A stretch of DNA of 64,000 nt from JAZDGX01 sp964482205 (GTDB lineage Bacteria; Eisenbacteria; RBG-16-71-46; CAIMUX01; WJJG01), in assembly GCA_964482205.1 (NCBI GenBank), contig CAYZWI010000001.1, positions 186,001 to 250,000 on the forward strand, in the 5' to 3' direction. The notes beneath the pieces were generated by a model. That model searched no databases. It was not told the DNA's origin and was given only the letters and a program-made list of their open reading frames with translations. How positions within the stretch are numbered: position 1 is the stretch's first letter; every line of letters begins with the position of its first letter. Made by a program: the position numbers and the translations under genes. Of this stretch, positions 58,097 to 64,000 are shown in pieces.

Positions 58097-58980
58097 GGCG
58101 CCGTCCTTTCCGCCGTCGAAGTCCGGCGGGGGGACTCGTTCGAGATGCCGGCCGCAATCGGGTCCGAGTGCGGGCCCACCATCTCCTCTTGCGCATCTTC
58201 GCCGGCGAGCGACGAGAGCCGCACGATCGGCCGCACATAGCGGCCTTGAAGCCAGCGCACTCCGAGCGTGTCGGCGATTCCCACCCACAGCCGGTTTCCG
58301 ATGCCGTACTTCGTCACTCCGAACCGCCGTTCCCGATGCCCGACCGGGATCTCCATGATCCGGTAGCCGCGCATGCGGGCGAAGGTGGGCAGGAAGCGGT
58401 GCAGACCGCGGAAGGAAGGGATGTCGCGCACGCAGTCGGCGCGAAAGGCGCGCAGCGAGCAGCCGACATCGGTGACCTTTTCGTGCGTCAGCCAGTTTCG
58501 AAATCCGTTCGCGATGCGCGAGGAGAGCAGGCGCACGCGCGAATCGTGGCGCTCGCTGCGCACCGCGTTCACCATGTCGGCCTTGCCCCCATCCAGAGCC
58601 GCGAGCAGGCGGGGAATGTCGCTGGGGTCGTTCTGCAAGTCGGCGTCGAGCGTGATGAAGAGCCCGCCGCGCGCGGCCGCGAATCCGGCCAGCAGCGCGG
58701 CCGACTGCCCGTGATTGCCCGCGAGGGAAAGGTAGTGGTGCTCGGGGCGGCGGCGTCGCAGCGCGCGCAGGATCTCCAGCGTCTCGTCCGTGCTTCCATC
58801 GTCGATCCAGACGCATTCCCAGGTGAGCCCGGTGCCGTCCAGGATCGCTTCGACCTCGCGGGCGAGGACCGGGATCGATTCCGCCTCATCCTTCGCGGGA
58901 ATGATCACGGAGACGCGGGGAGCGTTCGAGGCGCTGCGCCTTCCGGGCATATCACTTGAGGGGATGTGATGGCCGCTCAT
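58093..58980 (-). CDS. Family 2 glycosyltransferase, undecaprenyl-phosphate sugar transferase-like
   Basis: 295 residues: RVSVIIPAKDEAESIPVLAREV near 22-43, VWIDDGSTDETLEILRAL, GNHGQSAALLAGFAAARG, the metal motif TLDADLQNDPSDI, then CSLRAFRADCVRDIPSFRGLHRFLP, which is typical of DPM1/ArnC/GtrB-like enzymes. ERRFGVTKYGIGNRLWVGIADTL precedes a C-terminal region without the two membrane helices of ArnC. It would load a sugar on undecaprenyl phosphate for the adjacent GT39 enzyme; the LAB_N gene follows with an ATGA overlap. A Met at codon 11 is an alternative start. Confidence 0.9.
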   Translation of the reverse strand: MSGHHIPSSDMPGRRSASNAPRVSVIIPAKDEAESIPVLAREVEAILDGTGLTWECVWIDDGSTDETLEILRALRRRRPEHHYLSLAGNHGQSAALLAGFAAARGGLFITLDADLQNDPSDIPRLLAALDGGKADMVNAVRSERHDSRVRLLSSRIANGFRNWLTHEKVTDVGCSLRAFRADCVRDIPSFRGLHRFLPTFARMRGYRIMEIPVGHRERRFGVTKYGIGNRLWVGIADTLGVRWLQGRYVRPIVRLSSLAGEDAQEEMVGPHSDPIAAGISNESPRRTSTAERTAP

Positions 58981-59132
58981 GCTTCTTCCACGGGAACCCG
59001 GGGTCCGGACGGTGACGGCGCCCGATCCGGCGCCGAAGCTTCGGCAGGCAATCTACCCCTCGCGAGGGATGCGGAGCAAGTGCCCGAGTCGGGCCCGTGA
59101 GCGGGCAGGTGCGCTCATTCCCATGGGGAGGG

Positions 59133-59170
59133 AAAAACGATGCCGGCGAAGGCGATTTCCCTCGCCGGCA
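59133..59170 (-). terminator. Intrinsic terminator of the TPR-protein gene
   Basis: TGCCGGCGA (59141-59149) pairs with TCGCCGGCA (59162-59170). On the minus strand the stem is followed by TCGTTTTTCC, a U-tract in the right place. Another inverted repeat (GATTGGC/GCCAATC, near 59200-59226) lies between it and the gene. The 270-base gap 58981-59250 holds no gene. Confidence 0.75.
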
Positions 59171-59250
59171 AACATCTGGTCGGCCGATCGCATCACTCTG
59201 ATTGGCCGATCAGAGGTCAGCCAATCGCAATCACGCCAAACCGCTTGACT

Positions 59251-59907
59251 CTACTTCAGCGCCGCCTCGGCTTCCGCGAGAAGCAACGCGACCTCGGCCT
59301 GCTTGTCGCCTTGGGTCTTCTTCTGCGCCTGTTCGAAGAAGCCCTTGGCTCGCGCCGCGTCGCCGCCCTTGAGCGCCGCCCGTCCCGCGCTGATCAAGTC
59401 CTCGGTCTGCAGGAACGGCGCTTTCGCCGCCGCGTGCTCGTACGCCTTGGAGGCGTCGGCAAAGCGTCCCAGGTCTTCGAGCGCGGCCGCCTGGCCGCGC
59501 AGCGCCGCGACTTCGAGCACGGGATTCTTCCCCCCGCTCGCATCCTCGTAGAGCTTCAACGCATCCTGCGAACGGCCCATCGCCTGGAGCACATCGGCCA
59601 GGTAGACGCGCGCCACGCGCCCGGAAGATGTCCCGCCGTGGCTGTCCACGATCTGACGGAACCCGGACTCCGCGGCCGTGAGATTGCCTTGGAGATAGGC
59701 GCCCTGCGCTTCGCTGAGTTGCGTCGCGGCCTCGCGCTCTCCTCGCACCTTTCCGCGCTGCACCATCGTGACTCCGACGATGATCGCGACGATCACGACG
59801 GCCGCTCCGATCAGCCACCTGGTGTTCTTCTCGGCCAGGCGCAAGAAGCCTTGAATTCGCTCGAGGATGGGATCCTCGCGCAACTCCTGCTTGGTCATGT
59901 GCGGCAC
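59251..59907 (-). CDS. Membrane-anchored TPR protein, YfgM-like
   Basis: 218 residues. After a 30-residue cytoplasmic N-terminus (LREDPILERIQGFLRLAEKN) comes one membrane anchor (WLIGAAVVIVAIIVGVTMV), then periplasmic tetratricopeptide-type helices: AYLQGNLTAAESGFRQIVDS, ARVYLADVLQAMGRSQDALKLYEDA, GQAAALEDLGRFADASKAYEHAA. E. coli YfgM has the same topology and interacts with SecYEG and the chaperone network; here only the fold is shown. GTG 59907 is chosen because GGGAGG lies at good distance; an ATG three codons later is the alternative. Confidence 0.85.
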   Translation of the reverse strand: MPHMTKQELREDPILERIQGFLRLAEKNTRWLIGAAVVIVAIIVGVTMVQRGKVRGEREAATQLSEAQGAYLQGNLTAAESGFRQIVDSHGGTSSGRVARVYLADVLQAMGRSQDALKLYEDASGGKNPVLEVAALRGQAAALEDLGRFADASKAYEHAAAKAPFLQTEDLISAGRAALKGGDAARAKGFFEQAQKKTQGDKQAEVALLLAEAEAALK

Positions 59908-60019
59908 TTCTGGAATCCTCCCCTATTCTCTTCCTTCTCGAACGGGAAGACCCGCCCGAGGCAAACCCCCAGACCGCTCGCGCAAGGGCGTCTCTCGAAC
60001 CCGGCTCTCGACAACCCCT

Positions 60020-61264
60020 TTACGAATGCGAGCCGCAGATCAGGTCCTGGCCGGCGCACACGCTTCCATCGCTCAGGCTGGAACCGCACAGGACGCAGAG
60101 CGGTTCTGCCAGCCGCCCGCGCCAATCGGCCACCGCATACGGCGGACGGATGGCGCGCCGTCGTGCGCGCCGCGCCCCATCGGGCCGCAGCGGAATGATC
60201 CAGCACGGTTCCATCACCGCCGCGACGGCCGAGAGACGCACATCCCCGAAGGCTTCCCAGAAGCCGGCCACTTCCTGCACCCTGCGCTTCCAATCGAGCT
60301 GCAGTTGGCGCACGCGCTCGGCTTCCTCGTCCGCCGTCTGCCGGCTCCGTCCAACGGGGTGGCGGGCCTCGTCGATCAGCTGACGATAATAGGCCTCGAT
60401 GTTCGCCGTCTCGCGCTCGATCTCGAGCGCGGACGCTTCGCGGACGAGATGCGCCCGGCGCTCCAACCGGCCGTCGAGCAGAGCGAACGAACGCACCAAA
60501 TCCCCCGCCGTCGGCAGGCTCGAGGCCGGCGGCCAGCCGGGTTCCGGTTGCGCGCTTCCCCGCGCGAACGCCTTCCACCATGCGTGGCTCGAGGCCCGCA
60601 GGCTTCTGCGTTGAGGGTCGAGCGCAATCAGGACCAGATCATCGCGAACGTCGATTGTATGGTACTCGGCCAGGTAGACAAACAGAAATACGGGTCGCGC
60701 TCCCCGTTGGGGGGCGTCCCAATGATGGCCGGCGATGGCGGGCAACGAGGCGCATCCGCGCGGCGCGACGGCGTTCCTGGGGGCCGGCAGGTACGAGACC
60801 GAGTGCCGTCCGAGAGAAAACGCTTCTCCGAGCACGCGGTCCAGAAACGCCGAGCCGATCGCGACGACTTCCGCCTCGGGATGGCTGCGTTGCGCCTGCG
60901 CCCCGAAGGCGAGGGCGAGATCGCGCCCTCCCTCCTCCAGCGTCTCCGGCATTCGCACGTGAAGGATTTCCCCTTCCTCGCGGGCGATCGCGCCGCCGGT
61001 CGCCTCGAGAAACTCGCCGACGAATCGGCGCAGATGCAGGCGGCGGGGATGCCGGCTCGGAGTCCTGGGGCGCTCGTCTGCGCCGCCGGGCATCGCCGTC
61101 TTGCTCTGCTCCTCGGCCGGCTGCGCGCCGCGTGCGTGGGCAGCGTTCTCCCGGCGCGCGCGCTTGCCTGGCAGGGCGACGCGCGGCGACGGGGAGCGCG
61201 GCGGCTGCTTGCGAGAGTCCGGGCGGCCGCGCGCGGCGCGTTTCGAGGGCGGGCGCGCTCTCAT
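60020..61264 (-). CDS. Uncharacterised zinc-ribbon protein coupled to a RapA-like helicase
   Basis: 414 residues, family not recognised. The first 60 residues are Arg/Pro/Lys-rich and likely disordered. The middle contains HLRRFVGEFLEATGG, FLDRVLGEAFSLGRHSVSYL, FLFVYLAEYHTIDVRDDLVLIALD and a long helical segment (about 275-345, REASALEIERETANIEAYY). The C-terminus carries four cysteines as CVLCGSS and VCAGQDLIC, a probable zinc ribbon. The helicase stop overlaps its ATG (ATGA at 61264-61261), so the pair is co-translated. The role is probably tied to the helicase, for example as an adaptor; this is inference. Confidence 0.75.
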   Translation of the reverse strand: MRARPPSKRAARGRPDSRKQPPRSPSPRVALPGKRARRENAAHARGAQPAEEQSKTAMPGGADERPRTPSRHPRRLHLRRFVGEFLEATGGAIAREEGEILHVRMPETLEEGGRDLALAFGAQAQRSHPEAEVVAIGSAFLDRVLGEAFSLGRHSVSYLPAPRNAVAPRGCASLPAIAGHHWDAPQRGARPVFLFVYLAEYHTIDVRDDLVLIALDPQRRSLRASSHAWWKAFARGSAQPEPGWPPASSLPTAGDLVRSFALLDGRLERRAHLVREASALEIERETANIEAYYRQLIDEARHPVGRSRQTADEEAERVRQLQLDWKRRVQEVAGFWEAFGDVRLSAVAAVMEPCWIIPLRPDGARRARRRAIRPPYAVADWRGRLAEPLCVLCGSSLSDGSVCAGQDLICGSHS

Positions 61265-63477
61265 CGGTGCTCCTCTCCGCGATGGGCGCTCCCGCCCGCT
61301 TCCTCGAAGACCTCGCGGTCGTAGGCCTTCACATGCTCGTAACGCTCGCGGGCGCGCTCCAGCTCGCTGCCCAATTGTCCGAAGGCCTGCTCGAGTTCGG
61401 GCGTCTCGCCATGCAAGGCCCACAGACGAAAGACATGCATCTCGAAGGGCTCGGCCCAGTCGAGATTGCCGAGGATCTGGTCCATCTCGCCGATCACGAG
61501 CTGGAACATGCTGATCTTCTCCTGCAGCACCTGGAGCACATAGGCTTCGAGGGTTCCCTGGGCGGAGAAATTCAGGATGCTCACATCGCGCGTCTGGCCG
61601 ATGCGATGGATGCGTCCGATGCGCTGCTCCACGCGCATCGGGTTCCACGGCAGGTCATAGTTGACGAGCGTGCGGCAGAACTGCAGGTTGCGCCCCTCGC
61701 CTCCCGCCTCGGTGCTCACCAGCACATCGACCGAATCGCGAAAGGCGGCGACGGCGTCGTCTTTGGCGGCCAGGGTCATGCTGCCGTGAAAGCGCTGCGC
61801 GCGAATTCCGCGCCGGGCGAGCTCGCGCGCCACGGCCTCGACCGTGCGCCGGAATTGCGAGAAGACGAGCAGTTTTTCGCCGCGCTTCTGGCGCTCCTCG
61901 ATTTCGGCGACCAGCCGCTCGAGCTTCACCTGGCGCGTGACCGCGCGCCCGAGGGCGATCAAGCGCTCGAGATCCGCCCGTTCGCTTTGCAGCCGTCCCG
62001 CGGCGGCGCGCTCCAGCGTGCCGAGCGCCGCTTCCACCGAGGAGCCGATTTCCTTCTGCAGCACCATGAGAAGCAGCGGCCAGGGCACTTCGGTGCGGCT
62101 CTTTTGCCGGCTGGCGGCCGCGCGGCGCACGAAGGAGGAGACTTCCCGATAGAAATGCCGCTCCTCGGGCGAGAGATCGAGCGCGAGCGTCTGCACATCG
62201 CGCCGGGGGAAGGGAATCGAAGTGCTGCTTCGAGTGGTGCGGATCATCACATCCGCGAGCAGGCGCGAGAGCTGGGGCGTGTTCTTCGGAAGGCGCCGGT
62301 CGCCGCGCACGACGAATGATTGGCGAAAGCCGCGATAGGTTCCGAGCGCTCCCGGCCGCAGTAATGTGACGAGGTTGTAGAGCTCGCGCAGATCGTTCTG
62401 CACCGGGGTCGCGGTGAGCAGGAGCAGGTACTTGAGGCTGAGCGAGTCGATGAACTTCCACGCCTGGGTCAGGTGATTGCGCAGGCGATGGGCCTCGTCG
62501 ACGATGAGGAGGTCGAAGTCCGCTTCCGCGATCGCGCGCCGGTTCCGCGCGGATTTGGCGGTGTCGAGCGAGGCGATCAGCAGTTCGTGGCCCGCCCACG
62601 GCATGCCGCGGCCGTGCACCTGGGCGGGCAGATCGAACTTGTGCTGCAATTCCTCGCGCCATTGCGTGACCAGTGACGCGGGCACGAGGATGAGCGTTTT
62701 GCGCACGAGCCCGCGCAGGATGTACTCCTTCAGAATGAGACCCGCCTCGATCGTCTTTCCCAGGCCGACCTCGTCGGCGAGCAGCGCGCGGCCCTTCATC
62801 TCGCGCAAGACGCGCAGGCAGGCGCGAATCTGGTGCTCGAGGCGTTGCACGTCGCGGGTGTGGTTCCAGGCGAGCAAACGCGCGAAACCGCGCTCGCGGC
62901 GCAGCCGCAGCGCCTCGAGGTGCAGGAGGAAGGTCTGCGGGTCCGCGGGACGGCCGTCCTTCTTCAAGAAGGGCGCGAGGCTCTCCGCGTCGATGCGCAA
63001 GATCGTCGACCGCTCGAAGGGATAGGAGCGCAGATTCGCGAGCACGCTCGCGGAGATCGCCCTTTCAGAGTTCGCATCCGGAAACGGGGCCCGTTCCCCG
63101 GAGGCGTCGTCCGCAAAGATGTCGCCCGAGGAGAGCCGGGCGACATCGCCGCCCGAGAGAGTTGCCTGCGACGAAACCTCGTTCCGCGCGGCCGCCTTGG
63201 CGGAGATGGCTCCCCCCGAATCGTCCGGCCCCTTGCGCGCGGGCCCTTCGCCGGCCGCATTCCCGCGAGCCTTCCCGCTTGGGTCTTGCCTGGGCGGATG
63301 GTCGCCCAAGGGGGAGCTTCGCAGTTGCGGGTGGATGGATGTGACCTTGCGGACGGCATCCGAGAACGCGATTTCGAGGATGTCGAAGAAGTCTCGGGTA
63401 CGCACCTCCACCACGAGCCCCTCGCCGAAGGCCTCGTGATGGACATGGTCCCCGACCTTGTAGATCGTCTGCGTCAA
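61261..63477 (-). CDS. SNF2/RapA-like DEAH helicase with N-terminal Tudor-like domain
   Basis: 738 residues from TTG 63477. The N-terminus IYKVGDHVHHEAFGEGLVVEV (about 5-25) resembles the KOW/Tudor-type module of CarD, PcrA/UvrD tails and RapA, which contacts RNA polymerase. A disordered linker (about 55-140) follows. Helicase motifs in order are I DEVGLGKTIEAG (235-246), Ia LVPASLVTQW, II VDEAH (326-330), III LLTATPVQND, IV LLVFSQFRRTVEAVA, V VSTEAGGEGRNLQF and VI QRIGRIHRIGQTRDV. RapA recycles RNA polymerase in E. coli. The start is uncertain: the frame is open to 63597, where a GTG stands, but the extra residues are not protein-like. It is coupled to the zinc-ribbon gene. Confidence 0.85.
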   Translation of the reverse strand: MTQTIYKVGDHVHHEAFGEGLVVEVRTRDFFDILEIAFSDAVRKVTSIHPQLRSSPLGDHPPRQDPSGKARGNAAGEGPARKGPDDSGGAISAKAAARNEVSSQATLSGGDVARLSSGDIFADDASGERAPFPDANSERAISASVLANLRSYPFERSTILRIDAESLAPFLKKDGRPADPQTFLLHLEALRLRRERGFARLLAWNHTRDVQRLEHQIRACLRVLREMKGRALLADEVGLGKTIEAGLILKEYILRGLVRKTLILVPASLVTQWREELQHKFDLPAQVHGRGMPWAGHELLIASLDTAKSARNRRAIAEADFDLLIVDEAHRLRNHLTQAWKFIDSLSLKYLLLLTATPVQNDLRELYNLVTLLRPGALGTYRGFRQSFVVRGDRRLPKNTPQLSRLLADVMIRTTRSSTSIPFPRRDVQTLALDLSPEERHFYREVSSFVRRAAASRQKSRTEVPWPLLLMVLQKEIGSSVEAALGTLERAAAGRLQSERADLERLIALGRAVTRQVKLERLVAEIEERQKRGEKLLVFSQFRRTVEAVARELARRGIRAQRFHGSMTLAAKDDAVAAFRDSVDVLVSTEAGGEGRNLQFCRTLVNYDLPWNPMRVEQRIGRIHRIGQTRDVSILNFSAQGTLEAYVLQVLQEKISMFQLVIGEMDQILGNLDWAEPFEMHVFRLWALHGETPELEQAFGQLGSELERARERYEHVKAYDREVFEEAGGSAHRGEEHR

Positions 63478-63606
63478 CTGCCCCAATTCCCCCAAGGCAT
63501 CTCGACCGGAGCCGGACCGACAGTCGCTGGTTCGCGTCCCGGACAGAAAGGCGCTTCCCCGGACGACCGGTCTAGAAAAGGGGAAAGAGTGTAGCACGAA
63601 GGCAGG

Positions 63607-64000
63607 CTATTTGCCCGTATAAATGTGGACGCCCAGAGCGAGCATGGTGGTGGCGGTGGTGCCGTTTTCGTGGGCGTTCAGGTAGTACCCGGAAAGGGTT
63701 GCGTCGAGCGAGAAGGTGCGGGCGACGAAGTACTCGAGCCCGATTCCCAGGCGGCCCAGCACCCCTTCGTTGGGATAGGTCACCGTTTGCCCGGGTTCCA
63801 CCACATCTTCGGTCCCTTCCTGGACGATCTCGGGGCGATAGAAGCCCAGGCTGGCGATGACATAGGGGGTCCGCTTCAGCGGGCGCTGGATGTAGAAGTA
63901 GTAGTCGACCATGAGCGTCTGAAACTGGAGGTAGTCGGGCTTGCAGGAAGGGCACTCCGGGTCGACCAGGCTCACCGAGGACTGCTCCTGGAAGCGCTGC
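63607..64000 (-). CDS. Outer-membrane beta-barrel protein, 5' end missing
   Basis: The frame stays open to the window edge, so only the last ~130 codons are seen. Strands alternate: LMVDYYFYIQRP, TPYVIASLGFYRPEI, EGVLGRLGIGLEYFVA, FSLDATLSGYYLNAH and a final TTMLALGVHIYTGK. The pattern (Gly/aromatic strands, loops with Asn/Asp) fits a small outer-membrane barrel of OmpA or Omp_b-brl type, but the last residue is Lys rather than Phe. CPSC in a loop suggests a disulfide or metal site. The gene ends 130 bases before the predicted helicase start, in the same direction. Confidence 0.7.
   Translation of the reverse strand, partial: QRFQEQSSVSLVDPECPSCKPDYLQFQTLMVDYYFYIQRPLKRTPYVIASLGFYRPEIVQEGTEDVVEPGQTVTYPNEGVLGRLGIGLEYFVARTFSLDATLSGYYLNAHENGTTATTMLALGVHIYTGK

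Noticed and set aside
1..64000. CRISPR arrays, IS elements with transposase, rRNA, tmRNA, SRP RNA and RNase P RNA
   Set aside because: Looked for on both strands by characteristic motifs and repeat spacing; none was seen. The tandem repeats found have no CRISPR-like spacer pattern.

Overview
The window is a GC-rich (by eye about 65-70%), densely coding bacterial chromosome segment. A run of ten N inside one gene shows it comes from a scaffolded draft or metagenome assembly. The cell is Gram-negative: LptE, several outer-membrane barrels, two RND pump subunits and lipid-A-type functions are present. Secreted proteins carry the FlgD-like Ig tail with the N-PNPF signature, and there is a Gld-type ABC cluster and many six-bladed propellers. 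Together these suggest the FCB superphylum, in the style of Eisenbacteria, Krumholzibacteria or Latescibacterota. That placement is inference. PheRS beta and ProRS are both of the archaeal/eukaryotic form.

Layout. 1-2.8 kb: pheT end, murB, tRNA-Leu(CAA), tRNA-Ala(GGC). 3.4-5.1 kb: a small secreted protein with a sorting-tail-like domain and a secreted FGE-fold protein without the FGE cysteines. 5.2-8 kb (minus strand): clpP, trmB, mrp. 8.3-12.7 kb: DPM-type glycosyltransferase, M19 dipeptidase and cN-II-type nucleotidase, facing a GT4 glycosyltransferase. 12.9-19.2 kb: barrel protein, S55-like protein, propeller protein and a BtuF-like protein, the last two translationally coupled. 19.4-21.9 kb: secreted papain-family protease. 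21.9-22.7 kb: gene-free block of tandem and inverted repeats. 22.7-31.1 kb: proS, then ABC ATPase, permease, GldG and DUF4340 genes, then SAM hydrolase and cvpA. 31.2-34.8 kb: PerM-type permease, macro-domain protein, CtpA protease. 35.2-41.8 kb: nucleotide-sugar genes around a repeat-rich gap and an ECF sigma, anti-sigma, DUF4097 operon. 41.8-43.8 kb: lptE, holA, thioredoxin. 43.9-45.3 kb: no convincing gene. 45.3-55.8 kb: two propeller lipoprotein-like paralogues, RND adaptor and two RND permeases. 56-60 kb: ArnT-like GT39, LAB_N protein, GT2, membrane-anchored TPR protein. 60-63.5 kb: an uncharacterised zinc-ribbon protein coupled to a RapA/SNF2 helicase. 63.6-64 kb: a truncated barrel protein.

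Gene organisation is tight. Many neighbours overlap by ATGA (mrp/trmB, M19/nucleotidase, propeller/BtuF, SAM hydrolase/cvpA, sigma/anti-sigma, adaptor/RND, GT2/LAB_N, helicase/zinc-ribbon). Several sigma70-like promoters follow one pattern, a TTG-type -35, a 17-bp spacer and a TA(T/G/C)N(C/A)T-type -10.

The least explained structure is a set of intergenic palindromic elements (22117-22272, 22530-22691, 37514-37697). They share a short GC-rich core but have different terminal stems, and one provides the stop codon of the upstream epimerase gene. The helicase/zinc-ribbon pair and the propeller-RND operon are the best candidates for functional systems that family names do not fully explain.
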